Source: Agromyces atrinae
GTDB taxonomy: Bacteria; Actinomycetota; Actinomycetes; Actinomycetales; Microbacteriaceae
Direction: 5' to 3'
NCBI RefSeq assembly: GCF_013407835.1
Contig: NZ_JACCBI010000001.1
Coordinates: 620,001 to 684,000 of the forward strand
DNA: 64,000 bases
The notes beneath the pieces are model-generated. The model did no database searches, was not told the DNA's origin, and was given only the letters and a program-made list of their open reading frames with translations. Positions 44,090 through 53,388 of this stretch are shown here, in pieces (the stretch's first letter is position 1; every line of letters begins with the position of its first letter). A program made the position numbers and the translations under genes.

Positions 44090-44359
44090 TCACGCAACGT
44101 TGATCTGTTCATCTTGTGGGGCGACCGCGATAAAGGACGAGCTGAAGGTCACGCGCCGTGTTGCCTTCAGAATGAATAGGTCTCCCCCGGCAGATAGCGC
44201 CGTTACCTCCACTGTCTCCACTCGGAAGCGGCGAAGGTCGTGCTCGATCAGTCGGCGGGCCTGGGTGGTGACGCGGACGTCTCGGACGTCGTAGACGCCG
44301 AACTGCCATTGCTTCCACTTCGGTCTCGTCGAGATGGTGAGCACGACCTCCGCGCTCAT
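44090..44359 (-). CDS. hypothetical small protein
   Basis: 89 residues (MSAEVVLTISTRPKWKQWQF ... FIAVAPQDEQINVA). No recognised family. It converges on the TIR gene, their stops being one base apart. Its ATG overlaps the TGA of a truncated upstream frame (ATGA), so it was once the second gene of an operon whose first gene is now a fragment. Confidence 0.5.
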   Translation of the reverse strand: MSAEVVLTISTRPKWKQWQFGVYDVRDVRVTTQARRLIEHDLRRFRVETVEVTALSAGGDLFILKATRRVTFSSSFIAVAPQDEQINVA

Positions 44360-44532
44360 GTGGTGCTGCTCCCCCAGTTGGTCACGATGTCGAGTTCGTG
44401 GATGAGGTTGCGTCGGGTGTTGTCTCGTTCGATGGCGTCGAAGAGCATGCGGTCGAGCGCGGGTCCGTTGTGCCCTGTGCAGGCAATACCGCGCGCGGCC
44501 GCAAGTGCGCAGTCGATGAGCGTGCGCAGCCG
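44356..44532 (-). pseudogene. 3'-end remnant of an unidentified gene
   Basis: Reading minus-strand codons from 44532 to the TGA at 44356-44358 gives about 58 residues, including RTLIDCALAAARGIACTGHN and RDNTRRNLIHELDIVTNWG. The frame has a stop immediately upstream and no start codon before an internal Met, yet it ends in the usual ATGA overlap with the next gene. This looks like the C-terminal end of a gene whose 5' part was deleted at the island boundary near 44535. Confidence 0.5.
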
Positions 44533-44543
44533 TTACGCCCCGC

Positions 44544-45038
44544 TTAGAGCAATGTTCCCGCCGGCTGGAGCCGATCGCGCGCATGCTTCCATGGCTTGAC
44601 CCAGGTCATCTGCCCGGCGCTCAGCGCGGCGCCGCACGAGCTGCACGTTTCACCGGACGTCGTCTCGTCACCGCACGTCTCGTGAATGAGCGCCATGTGT
44701 GCGCCGCCCGCGGGCATGACCGTATGACGCTCGCCCCAGACGGCGAGCTGCTGAAGCACCGGCAAGAGCTCAGCCGCTGCGTCCGTCGCTGCATAGCCCT
44801 GACGAGTCCGTGGTCCGTCGGCGTAGTCGACGCGTACGAGCAGTCCGGCTTCGACCATGGTCTGCAGTCGACGACTGAGAACGGGCTCCGAGATGCCGAG
44901 GTTGTCTCTGAGCACATCGAAGCGTCCCCGGCCGTGGAGCACATCACGGATGATGAGGAGCACCCAAGGGTCGCCGAGCACGTCGAGAGATCGACGAATG
45001 GGGCAGAACTCCCCCGACCAGTCAGATCGCAGCGGCAT
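44544..45038 (-). CDS. HxlR family transcriptional regulator with zinc-ribbon tail
   Basis: 164 residues. Winged helix-turn-helix of the HxlR type: CPIRRSLDVLGDPWVLLIIRDVLHG, RFDVLRDNLGISEPVLSRRLQTMVEAGLL and the wing GPRTRQGYAATDAA. The C-terminal tail has HETCGDETT and CSSCG, a likely zinc ribbon seen in a subset of HxlR proteins. Divergent from the MFS gene with a 72-bp shared gap containing a palindrome, so it probably controls that transporter and itself. Confidence 0.87.
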   Translation of the reverse strand: MPLRSDWSGEFCPIRRSLDVLGDPWVLLIIRDVLHGRGRFDVLRDNLGISEPVLSRRLQTMVEAGLLVRVDYADGPRTRQGYAATDAAAELLPVLQQLAVWGERHTVMPAGGAHMALIHETCGDETTSGETCSSCGAALSAGQMTWVKPWKHARDRLQPAGTLL

Positions 45039-45086
45039 GGGGCCCTTTCCTTCGATCGGTCATTCGGGCTAGGCTCGCACCCACTC

Positions 45087-45107
45087 TAACTTCGTTGAAG
45101 AAAGTTA
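45087..45107. promoter_or_regulatory. candidate HxlR operator
   Basis: TAACTT-N9-AAGTTA, a 6-bp-arm inverted repeat in the gap between the divergent hxlR-like and MFS genes, ending 3 bp before the MFS ATG. Confidence 0.5.
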
Positions 45108-45110
45108 TCA

Positions 45111-46409
45111 ATGATCCCCTCGCCTCAGCGCCCGCCATCCTCACCGCGTCGCGTGCATCCTGCGTGGTGGGTGGCCGCCGCAGCCTTCCTCGCCCTGCTC
45201 GCCGCCGCGGGATTTCGAGCCGCACCCGGCGCCCTGCTGGTTCCCCTGCACGAGGAGTTCGGGTGGTCGACGAGCGTGATGTCGTTCGCGGTCAGCATCA
45301 ACCTCGTGCTCTACGGACTCACCGCGCCCTTCGCCGCGGCACTCATGGACCGCTTCGGCGTGCGGCAGATCGTCGCGACGGCTCTCATCCTCATCGCACT
45401 CGGCGCCGGCGGAAGCGTGTTCATGACCGCCTCATGGCAGCTCCTCGTCTTCTGGGGTGTGCTCATCGGGCTCGGCACCGGCTCGATGGCCCTCGTCTTC
45501 GCCGCGACGATCGCCAATCGTTGGTTCGTTCGTCGGCGGGGCCTCGTGATGGGCGTGCTGACCGCCGGATCGGCTACCGGTCAGCTGATCTTCCTCCCGC
45601 CGGTGGCGTCGATCGCCGAGACGGAAGGATGGCGACCGGCATCCCTCATCGTCGCGGTCGCGGCCCTCGCGGCCGTGCCCATCGTCTGGCTCGTGCTGCG
45701 TGACTACCCCGAGGATCGCGGAGCACTCCCCTACGGTGCTGATCCGGAAACGTATGCGGCTCCCCCTCGGGCGACGGGCGGAGCGACCCGCCGCGCCTGG
45801 GAAGGACTGACGTTCGCGGTCAAGCACCGCTCGTTCTGGGCGCTCGCGATCGCCTTCGCGATCTGCGGCGCCACCACCAACGGCCTCATCGGCATCCATT
45901 TCATTCCCTCGGCGCATGACCACGGCATGGCGACGACAGCCGCAGCGGGATTGCTCGCCGTCGTGGGCGTCTTCGACATCGCCGGAACGATCGCGTCGGG
46001 ATGGCTGACGGACAAGTTCGACCCACGGAAGATCCTCGTCGCCTACTACGTCTTTCGCGGCGTCGGGCTGCTCGCGCTGCCCTGGCTGCTCTCCGACTCG
46101 ATCCACCCGAGCATGGTCGTGTTCGTCGTCATCTACGGCCTCGACTGGGTCGCCACCGTTCCTCCGACGGCGGCGCTCTGCCGAGAGATATTCGGTGACC
46201 GCGGCACGATCGTCTTCGGCTGGGTATTCGCCGCCCACCAGTTGGGTGCTGCTGCAGCGGCGCTCGGAGCGGGAGTCATCCGCGATGTGTTCGGCGAGTA
46301 CACCTACGCCTGGTGGGGCGGGGCTGCAATGTGCGTGATCGCCGCGGCGCTCTCGATCGAGATCCGCCGCCCGCGCGAGGTCGCGTCGTCGTCACGGATG
46401 AAGGCCTGA
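45111..46409 (+). CDS. MFS transporter
   Basis: 432 residues, about 12 helices. The N-terminal half has FAVSINLVLYGLTAPFAAALMDRFGVRQ (motif A region) and the C-terminal half GWLTDKFDPRKIL. Resembles oxalate/formate- or monocarboxylate-type MFS proteins. Likely under control of the neighbouring HxlR regulator. Confidence 0.85.
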   Translation: MIPSPQRPPSSPRRVHPAWWVAAAAFLALLAAAGFRAAPGALLVPLHEEFGWSTSVMSFAVSINLVLYGLTAPFAAALMDRFGVRQIVATALILIALGAGGSVFMTASWQLLVFWGVLIGLGTGSMALVFAATIANRWFVRRRGLVMGVLTAGSATGQLIFLPPVASIAETEGWRPASLIVAVAALAAVPIVWLVLRDYPEDRGALPYGADPETYAAPPRATGGATRRAWEGLTFAVKHRSFWALAIAFAICGATTNGLIGIHFIPSAHDHGMATTAAAGLLAVVGVFDIAGTIASGWLTDKFDPRKILVAYYVFRGVGLLALPWLLSDSIHPSMVVFVVIYGLDWVATVPPTAALCREIFGDRGTIVFGWVFAAHQLGAAAAALGAGVIRDVFGEYTYAWWGGAAMCVIAAALSIEIRRPREVASSSRMKA

Positions 46410-46448
46410 CACGACACACAGTCGGCTGGGCGAACCACGTGAGCGTCG

Positions 46449-46820
46449 CTACCTCGATTCGCAGAAGCGAAGCTCGTTACCGAACGGGTCAATGATGCTC
46501 ATCGTCGGACCGACGGGCGCGTCTGCGTCGATACCCGGTCGCAGGTGCCCGCCCGCAGCCTTCGACACGAACGAGTGATACGCCGTCAGACGCCGGAGGG
46601 GGATCCAGACGACGGAGCCGGGCGTACCATCGCCGTGGTGCTCGCTCAGCCCCAGCGTGGTCTTGCCGAGTCGCACGCCGAGAAAGACCGGCATTCGCGC
46701 ACCGAATCGGTGCGTGAACTCGACGGTGAAGCCCAAGACATCGACATAGAACGATCTGGCACGCTCTGCATCGACGACCCGCAGGATTGGCATGGCCGAA
46801 CCGGCCGCGAACGAAGTCAT
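46449..46820 (-). CDS. VOC/glyoxalase superfamily protein
   Basis: 123 residues, one VOC module pair (MPILRVVDAERARSFYVDVLGFTVEF, SIIDPFGNELRFCES). It resembles bleomycin-resistance-like proteins, which bind drugs or modify small molecules. GGAG upstream. 40 bp downstream of the UvrA2 gene on the same strand, so probably cotranscribed. Confidence 0.82.
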   Translation of the reverse strand: MTSFAAGSAMPILRVVDAERARSFYVDVLGFTVEFTHRFGARMPVFLGVRLGKTTLGLSEHHGDGTPGSVVWIPLRRLTAYHSFVSKAAGGHLRPGIDADAPVGPTMSIIDPFGNELRFCESR

Positions 46821-46860
46821 GTGCGCTCCTTCGTATCGTGAGGTGGTTGAGGGTCGACGG

Positions 46861-49245
46861 TCACTCCCCCACGTAGGCTGCCAGGTGCTCCCCCGTGAGC
46901 GTCGAACGCGCGGCGACGAGATCGGCGGGAGTGCCCTCGAAGACGAGGCGGCCGCCGTCGTGACCGGCGCCCGGGCCGAGGTCGATGATCCAGTCGGCGT
47001 GTGCCATGACGGCCTGGTGGTGCTCGATCACGATGACGGATTTGCCCGAGTCGACGAGACGATCGAGCAGCCCGAGGAGGTTCTCGACATCGGCGAGGTG
47101 CAGCCCGGTGGTCGGTTCGTCGAGGACGTAGATCTCGCCCTTCTCGGCCATGTGCGTCGCGAGCTTCAGGCGCTGCCGTTCTCCCCCGGACAGCGTCGTC
47201 AAGGGCTGGCCGATCGTTAGGTACGCGAGCCCGACGTCGACGAGTCGAGCCAGGATGGCGTGCGCCGCGGGAATGCAAGCGTCACCTGAGGCGAAGAACT
47301 GCTCCGCCTCCCCCACCGACATCGTCAGGACGTCGTCGATGTTGCGGCCGCCGAGCGTGTACTCGAGCACGGAGGCCTGGAAACGCTTTCCCTCGCACAC
47401 TTCACATGTTGCGGCGACGCCGGCCATGATGCCGAGGTCGGTGTACACGACGCCCGCACCGTTGCAGTTCGGGCACGCTCCCTCCGAGTTCGCGCTGAAC
47501 AGCGCCGGCTTCACCCCATTGGCCTTCGCGAACGCCTTCCTGATCGGTTCGAGGAGCCCGGTATAGGTCGCCGGGTTGGAACGACGGGATCCGCGGATCG
47601 CCCCCTGGTCGATCGAGACGACGCCGGCGTCGTCGGGCAGCGAGCCGTGGATGAGCGAGCTCTTGCCCGAACCGGCGACTCCGGTGATCGCGACGAGCAC
47701 TCCGAGCGGTACGTCGACATCGACATCCCTCAGGTTGTTCGCGTGCGCACCGCGAATCTCGAGCGCACCGGTCGCCTCTCGCACAGTGCTCTTGAGCGTC
47801 GCGCGGTCGTCGAGGTGTCGCCCCGTGAGGGTGTCACTCGCTCGTAACTCGTCGACGGTGCCCTCGAAGCAGATCGTGCCACCCGACGATCCGGCACCGG
47901 GCCCGAGGTCGATCACGTGATCGGCGATCGCGATCGTCTCGGGCTTGTGCTCAACGACGAGCACAGTGTTGCCCTTGTCGCGGAGGCGCAGGAGGAGTTC
48001 GTTCATGCGCTGGATATCGTGGGGGTGGAGCCCGACCGTGGGCTCGTCGAAGACGTACGTCACGTCGGTGAGCGACGAACCCAGATGACGGATCATCTTC
48101 GTGCGTTGCGCCTCGCCGCCTGAGAGCGTGCCCGACGGCCGGTCGAGCGAGAGGTAGCCGAGGCCGATCTTCACGAAGGAATCGAGCGTCGCCTGCAGCG
48201 TCTCGAGAAGCGGCGCCACCGAGGGTTCGTCGAGGGCGCGCACCCACTCGGCGAGGTCGCTGATCTGCATCGCGCATGCATCGGCGATGTTCATTCCCCC
48301 GATCTTCGACGACCGCGCGCCGGCGCTCAGGCGCGTGCCGTTGCATTCCGGGCACGCCGTGAATGTCACCGCCCGGTCGACGAACGCACGGATGTGCGGC
48401 TGCATCGCCTCTTTGTCTTTCGACAGGAACGACTTCTGGATCTTCGGGATGAGGCCCTCGTACGTCATGTTGATCGACTGGAACGTGACCTTGACGGGCT
48501 CCTTGTAGAGGAAGTCGTGCAGCTCGACGTCGGTGTAGTCGCGGATCGGCTTCGCCGGGTCGAGGAATCCGGATTCGCTGAAGATCCTCACGAGCCAGCC
48601 GTCGACGTTGTAGCCGGGAATCGTGAGTGCGCCGTCGGCGAGCGACTTGCTCGCGTCATACAACTGGTCGAGAGCGATGTCGTTGACGGTTCCCATGCCT
48701 TCGCAGCGCGGACACATGCCGCCCGTGATGGTGAAGTCGCGCCGTTCGGCCTTACTGCTCGTGCCCTTCTCGACCGTGAGCGCGCCAGCGCCGTGCGCCG
48801 ACGCGACGTTGAACGAGAACGCCTGCGGCGAACCGATGTGCGGCTCCCCCAACCGGCTGAAGAGGATGCGGAGCAGAGCGTTGGCATCGGTCGCCGTGCC
48901 GAGCGTCGAGCGGGAGTTGGCGCCCATGCGCTCCTGGTCGACGATGATGGCCGTCGTGAGCCCGTCGAGCACATCGACGTCGGGCCGGGCCAGCGTCGGC
49001 ATGAAGCCCTGAACGAACGCGCTGTAGGTCTCGTTGATCATGCGCTGCGACTCGGCGGCGATGGTGCCGAACACGAGCGAGCTCTTGCCCGAGCCCGAGA
49101 CTCCCGTGAACACGGTCAGCCGACGTTTCGGCAGCTCGACGCTGATGTCCTTCAGGTTGTTCTCGCGTGCGCCGCGCACGCGGATGCGGTCGTGGCTGTC
49201 GGCATCGTGGCGCCCGTGCGCCGCCGGGCTCGCTGCAGTGCTCAT
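46861..49245 (-). CDS. UvrA2-like ATPase (DrrC type)
   Basis: 794 residues, shorter than UvrA1 (about 950). Two ABC ATPase modules: Walker [11 protein letters not shown] and [10 protein letters not shown], signatures LSGGEAQR and LSGGERQR. Zinc knuckles are [15 protein letters not shown] and CPNCNG/CEVCEG. The UvrB-binding domain between the first Walker A and signature is lacking, as in class II UvrA. UvrA2/DrrC proteins protect DNA from intercalating drugs or act in damage tolerance rather than classical excision repair. Leads an operon with the VOC gene. Confidence 0.88.
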   Translation of the reverse strand: MSTAASPAAHGRHDADSHDRIRVRGARENNLKDISVELPKRRLTVFTGVSGSGKSSLVFGTIAAESQRMINETYSAFVQGFMPTLARPDVDVLDGLTTAIIVDQERMGANSRSTLGTATDANALLRILFSRLGEPHIGSPQAFSFNVASAHGAGALTVEKGTSSKAERRDFTITGGMCPRCEGMGTVNDIALDQLYDASKSLADGALTIPGYNVDGWLVRIFSESGFLDPAKPIRDYTDVELHDFLYKEPVKVTFQSINMTYEGLIPKIQKSFLSKDKEAMQPHIRAFVDRAVTFTACPECNGTRLSAGARSSKIGGMNIADACAMQISDLAEWVRALDEPSVAPLLETLQATLDSFVKIGLGYLSLDRPSGTLSGGEAQRTKMIRHLGSSLTDVTYVFDEPTVGLHPHDIQRMNELLLRLRDKGNTVLVVEHKPETIAIADHVIDLGPGAGSSGGTICFEGTVDELRASDTLTGRHLDDRATLKSTVREATGALEIRGAHANNLRDVDVDVPLGVLVAITGVAGSGKSSLIHGSLPDDAGVVSIDQGAIRGSRRSNPATYTGLLEPIRKAFAKANGVKPALFSANSEGACPNCNGAGVVYTDLGIMAGVAATCEVCEGKRFQASVLEYTLGGRNIDDVLTMSVGEAEQFFASGDACIPAAHAILARLVDVGLAYLTIGQPLTTLSGGERQRLKLATHMAEKGEIYVLDEPTTGLHLADVENLLGLLDRLVDSGKSVIVIEHHQAVMAHADWIIDLGPGAGHDGGRLVFEGTPADLVAARSTLTGEHLAAYVGE

Positions 49246-49404
49246 CGTGGTGCTCCTCGTCCTCGGCCGTCAGCATAGTTCGGACGTGCGACAGCGCCAC
49301 AGCGACGGGTGGACTTCTGGTGAACCGCCGCGCGTGTCGCTGGTGGCTACGCGACACGCCGCAATAGTCTGGCCACACAGGTACCACCCAGGAAAGGTCT
49401 ACCC

Positions 49405-50007
49405 ATGTCATCCACACAGCCCTCGGCCTTCGCCTCGTTCTCGCTCAACGGGAAAGACCTCACGAAGTCCGCCATCAGCGCGATCCGCGTCGCCCTCGGA
49501 GTGAGCGGCGTGGTCGCCCTCATCATCGGCATCATCATCACCGTCTGGACGAAGGAAGCAGCACTCGTCCTCACGGCTCTCATCGGCGTGTACTTCATCG
49601 TCGCCGGACTCGCCTACCTCGGTATCGGACTCTTCGCCAAGGGCTTGAGCGGCGGTGCGCGTGCCCTCGACATCATCCTCGGCGTGCTGCTCGTGATCTC
49701 GAGCATCATCGTCTTCACGAACCTCACCGACTCGGCCGTCATCCTCGGCATCTTCCTCGGTGTCTTCATCGGTGTGCTGTGGATCGTCGAGGGTGTCGTC
49801 GCCCTCGTTCAGAGTGGTGACTCCGGTTCGCGCGGGTGGGCGATCTTCTTCGGAATCGTCAGCCTCATCGCCGGTATCGTCGTGCTCTTCTCCCCGCTGT
49901 GGGGCACCGTGGTGCTCTTCATCTTCGCGGGCATCAGCCTCATCGTCCTCGGTGTGCTGCAGATCGTTCGTGCCTTCACCTTCGGCAAGGGCGTCGCAAC
50001 CGTCTGA
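49405..50007 (+). CDS. HdeD family (DUF308) membrane protein
   Basis: 200 residues with six membrane helices in three DUF308 pairs (ALGVSGVVALIIGIIITVW, GVYFIVAGLAYLGIG, ILGVLLVISSIIVF and so on). HdeD of E. coli is linked to acid resistance; the role in actinobacteria is unknown. AGGAAAGG before the ATG; a TAGTCT box lies about 40 nt upstream. Confidence 0.85.
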   Translation: MSSTQPSAFASFSLNGKDLTKSAISAIRVALGVSGVVALIIGIIITVWTKEAALVLTALIGVYFIVAGLAYLGIGLFAKGLSGGARALDIILGVLLVISSIIVFTNLTDSAVILGIFLGVFIGVLWIVEGVVALVQSGDSGSRGWAIFFGIVSLIAGIVVLFSPLWGTVVLFIFAGISLIVLGVLQIVRAFTFGKGVATV

Positions 50008-50014
50008 GCAGACG

Positions 50015-50055
50015 ACGACGAAGGGCGACCCCACCTCGGGGTCGCCCTTCGTCGT
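50015..50055. terminator. bidirectional terminator between hdeD-like and S9 peptidase genes
   Basis: A perfect 18-bp stem (ACGACGAAGGGCGACCCC), loop ACCTC, then the complement and TTTACG. It lies between convergent genes. Confidence 0.88.
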
Positions 50056-50063
50056 TTACGGGC

Positions 50064-52046
50064 TCAGACCGGCAGGTACCGGTTCCACCACTCGATGATC
50101 GCCTCGAACCGCTCGACGCGGTGACGCGGTCGTCCGGAACGGCTCAGTTCGTGATCCTCCCCCGGGAACACGAGCAATTCGGTCTCGACCCCGTTGCGCT
50201 TGAGCGACGCGTAGTAGCGCTCCGCCTGCCCGAGCGGGCAGCGCAGGTCGTTCTCCGAGTGGATGACGAAGGTGGGCGTCCTCACCTGATCGACGACGGC
50301 CTGAGGGCTCTGCGAACGCTGCAGCGCGGCATCCGTTCCCGTGTACTCGTCGGCGAAGAAGTCGCCGATGTCGGAGGTGCCGACGACGTACTCGGGGTCG
50401 AGGAAGCCGCGTTCCACGATCGCCGCGGCGAAGCGGTGGTCGTGCGCGATCGCCCAGGCCGTCAGATATCCGCCGTACGATCCGCCGAGGATCCCGAGGC
50501 GGGTCGCGTCGAGCGCGCTATCGAACGCGAGAGCGCTGTCGAGAAAGTCGAGCACGTCGGTCAGGTCGACGCTGCCCATCTTCTGACGAATGACGCGGCC
50601 GTGCGCTTCGCCGTAGCCCGCCGAGCCGCGCGGGTTGCAGAAGACGACGGCGTAGCCCGCATCGGCGAGCACCTGCGCCTCATCGAAGAGGTGCACCGAG
50701 TACTGCGAGAACGGACCGCCGTGGATCATGAGGAGCGTCGGATGCGGGCCGTCGCCTTCCGGGCGGACGATCCAACCGTGAACGGTCGACCCGTCGCGAG
50801 TGGGGACGGTGATCTCCCGCGGCCGGGCGATGCCCGCGGCGCGGATGTCGGCGGAGAAGTCGGTCAGCCGACGGTGACCGGCGCCGTCGATGACGACGAG
50901 GTCGCCGAAACTCTCGGCCGACTGCACGGAGGCGACGACGACGTTCCCCGCCGCCGCACCCGTGACCTCGACGGCTCCGTCGAGAACCGGCGTCACGTCG
51001 CCCGTCCGCGTCACGGAGAGGAGCTCGACACGGCCGCGCGTGCGATTCTGCACCAACACGGCGTCGGAACCCGCCGGGGTGATGCGACTTCCGACCTCGC
51101 CGAGGTCGATCGTCTCGGCATCGGTCAGCCGGGTCGCTGAATCGCCCTCGATCACGAAGAGCCCGGTGTTGCGCGCGACGAAATCGCGCCCCGACTCCCC
51201 CGTCTTACTCGCGAGGACGACCGGCACGTCGTCGAAACCGACGACGAGGTCGCCGATCGACAGGCCGGCGGTCGGCGAGAGGATGACGCGGCGCGCACTC
51301 TCGCCCGCCTCGATGCCATACGCGTAGACGCCGGAGTTCAGATCGATGTCGCGTTCGTCGTGCAGTGCTTCGACGACCCAGAGCTCGGTGCCATCGGGCG
51401 AGAACGTGAACGCACCGGCGTCGCCCTCCGGGCTCGAGAGCGCGACGCCGGGAGTCACGGGCGACGCCTCCTGCGTCGATCCGTCGCGTTCGGCGATCGG
51501 GGCGACGAACGGTGCACCCTGCAGGTCGGGGGAAGGAAAGAGGTGCACGCGCGCGGGGCGATCGCCGGTGTAGCCGACGCCGTTCGAGCGGTAGCGCAGC
51601 GTCGTGAGGCGGCGGGGAGCCTCGGCTCCGGCGGACATGCCGTCGACGGATCCGTATCGTCCGAGCTCCGGGACGCGCGCGCGGAAGGCGAGAGTCGACC
51701 CATCGGGCGACCACTGGAACGCGTCCACACCGAGTTCGGCATCGGTCACGATGATCGGCTCCCCGCCGCGCGCGTCGGTCACGGCGAGCTGAGTCGGCTC
51801 ACCGGGTGCTGCGCGGAGGAAGGCGAGTGCCGATCCGTCGGGCGAGAACTGCGGGGAGCCGTCACGGAACCCCCGGGTCAGTCGCCGCGGCGGCACCGAA
51901 CCATCGAGTGCGACCTCCCATAGCTGACCGACGTAGGCATCGGCCGCGAGGTGAGGACGGGTGACGGCGACGACGGCCCGCTCACCCGACGGATCGAGCG
52001 TGGGTCGTGACAGGTTCGACAGCAGTTCGATGTCGACGGCGCGCAT
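50064..52046 (-). CDS. S9 family prolyl oligopeptidase-like peptidase
   Basis: 660 residues: an N-terminal beta-propeller (repeated WSPDGS/FSPDGT motifs) and a C-terminal alpha/beta hydrolase from about 400. Nucleophile Ser is in GGSYGGYLTAW, catalytic His in GEDHELSRSG, and ENDLRCPL supplies the Asp. No signal peptide, so cytoplasmic acylaminoacyl-peptidase-like activity is likely. Confidence 0.92.
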   Translation of the reverse strand: MRAVDIELLSNLSRPTLDPSGERAVVAVTRPHLAADAYVGQLWEVALDGSVPPRRLTRGFRDGSPQFSPDGSALAFLRAAPGEPTQLAVTDARGGEPIIVTDAELGVDAFQWSPDGSTLAFRARVPELGRYGSVDGMSAGAEAPRRLTTLRYRSNGVGYTGDRPARVHLFPSPDLQGAPFVAPIAERDGSTQEASPVTPGVALSSPEGDAGAFTFSPDGTELWVVEALHDERDIDLNSGVYAYGIEAGESARRVILSPTAGLSIGDLVVGFDDVPVVLASKTGESGRDFVARNTGLFVIEGDSATRLTDAETIDLGEVGSRITPAGSDAVLVQNRTRGRVELLSVTRTGDVTPVLDGAVEVTGAAAGNVVVASVQSAESFGDLVVIDGAGHRRLTDFSADIRAAGIARPREITVPTRDGSTVHGWIVRPEGDGPHPTLLMIHGGPFSQYSVHLFDEAQVLADAGYAVVFCNPRGSAGYGEAHGRVIRQKMGSVDLTDVLDFLDSALAFDSALDATRLGILGGSYGGYLTAWAIAHDHRFAAAIVERGFLDPEYVVGTSDIGDFFADEYTGTDAALQRSQSPQAVVDQVRTPTFVIHSENDLRCPLGQAERYYASLKRNGVETELLVFPGEDHELSRSGRPRHRVERFEAIIEWWNRYLPV

Positions 52047-52054
52047 CGGGGCGC

Positions 52055-52819
52055 CTACTCGGCCGCGAAGCCGGAGACGTCGCCGACGTAGCGTGTGTTC
52101 TCAGCGGGCACGGGCTCGACGACGGCCGAAGCGACCTCGGCCGCGAACTCCGACACGTTGTAGAGACGACCGGCGTCCTGCTTGCGCGCATCGATCGCGC
52201 CCGGGTTGGCCCGCTCGAGCAGGGTCGCCGTGATCGTTCCTTCGATCATGTCGCCCGAGACGACCACGAACTCGATGCCGGCGGCATCGAAGGCGGGGAT
52301 CTTCTCGCGCAAGGCGTCTTCACCCGCGCGCTTCGAGAGGGCGACGGGCTCGTACTCGGGCATCGTCGCCGTCGTGCGGATGAAGTGGGCCTGGTGGCTC
52401 GTGACGAAGACGATGCGGGCACCGGCCGCGAGGTACGGGAGCGCCGTGTCGACGACGTTGACCTGGGCGTCACGGTTGAGCGTGAGCGCGTAGTCGGCGG
52501 CCATGCCGGACTCCATGCCGCCCGAGGCGTTCAGCACGAGCACGTCGAGCGGGCCGAAGGTGTCGGCGGCGGTCGTGATGAGCTCCCGCACGGAGTCGGC
52601 ATCGGTGAGGTCGGCGCCGACGGCGATCGCCGTTCCGCCCGCTGCGGTGATCTCACCGACGAGCTTCTCGGCGCGAGCGGCCTTGTTGCGGTAGTTGATG
52701 ACGACGCGGGCTCCGGCGGCGGCGAGGTAGCGAGCCGTGTCGGCTCCGATTCCACGCGACGAGCCGGTGACGAGTGCGGTCTTTCCGGCGAGCGAGCCGG
52801 GAGCGAGAGGAGTGTTCAC
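52055..52819 (-). CDS. atypical SDR family protein
   Basis: 254 residues. ALVTGSSRGIGADTARYLA (cofactor loop), VLVLNASGG (in place of NNAG) and VTSHQAHF with a Ser. The Tyr-x3-Lys catalytic pair is altered: the Lys in PVALSKRAGED is preceded at -4 by Val, not Tyr; a Tyr lies three residues earlier. Oxidoreductase activity is therefore doubtful. GTG 52819 follows a TAGGGT box by 8 nt. Confidence 0.8.
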   Translation of the reverse strand: MNTPLAPGSLAGKTALVTGSSRGIGADTARYLAAAGARVVINYRNKAARAEKLVGEITAAGGTAIAVGADLTDADSVRELITTAADTFGPLDVLVLNASGGMESGMAADYALTLNRDAQVNVVDTALPYLAAGARIVFVTSHQAHFIRTTATMPEYEPVALSKRAGEDALREKIPAFDAAGIEFVVVSGDMIEGTITATLLERANPGAIDARKQDAGRLYNVSEFAAEVASAVVEPVPAENTRYVGDVSGFAAE

Positions 52820-52827
52820 AGTCCACG

Positions 52828-52833
52828 ACCCTA
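52828..52833 (-). promoter_or_regulatory. -10 box for atypical SDR gene
   Basis: TAGGGT on the minus strand, 8 nt before the GTG. Confidence 0.4.
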
Positions 52834-52901
52834 CCAAGGGGGTCGGTCTGACGCCGTGGCTGCTAGTTTCGAATCACGCTCACGACGACGAGAGGAACGC
52901 G

Positions 52902-53372
52902 ATGATCGACATCACCGATTATCTGTGGATCATCTGGCTCTCGTTCATCGTGATCTGCGTCATCATCGAGCTGTTGACCCTCGAGTTCACGTTCCTCATG
53001 ATCGCCTTCGGATCTATCGCGGGCCTCGGCGCCGAACTGCTCGGCTGGGAGTGGTGGGTGCAGATCCTGCTCGCCGCGATTGTGTCGGTGCTCCTGCTCT
53101 TCACGATCCGTCCGCTCCTCCTGAAGAAGCTCCGGACCGGTGAGGATCCGACGCCGAGCAACATCGCGGCGCTCCTCGGCATGCGCGGCCGAGTCGTCTC
53201 GCCCATCGTCGAGACCGGCGGGCTCGTCAAGCTCGCGAACGGCGAGACCTGGACGGCGCGAATCGCGTCGAGCACCGAGCAACGCACCATCGAGACCGGC
53301 GAGGACGTCCTCGTCACCGTCGTCGACGGGGCGACCGTCGTCGTCGTCCCGGTCGAACGCGCCACCGTCTGA
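52902..53372 (+). CDS. NfeD-like membrane protein
   Basis: 156 residues: membrane helices at about 7-45 and 52-70, then an OB-fold domain (ALLGMRGRVVSPIVETGGLVKL...GETWTARI). Short NfeD proteins pair with stomatins; the next gene is one. AGAGGA before the ATG. Confidence 0.9.
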   Translation: MIDITDYLWIIWLSFIVICVIIELLTLEFTFLMIAFGSIAGLGAELLGWEWWVQILLAAIVSVLLLFTIRPLLLKKLRTGEDPTPSNIAALLGMRGRVVSPIVETGGLVKLANGETWTARIASSTEQRTIETGEDVLVTVVDGATVVVVPVERATV

Positions 53373-53388
53373 AGAGAGAGGACACATC

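Noticed and set aside
42500..44600. Integrated phage or IS element
   Set aside because: No integrase, transposase, terminal inverted repeats or target duplication could be found; only the base composition and the truncated gene suggest transfer.
46861..49245. Canonical excinuclease UvrA
   Set aside because: The protein is about 150 residues too short and lacks the UvrB-binding insertion; it is a class II UvrA-like ATPase.
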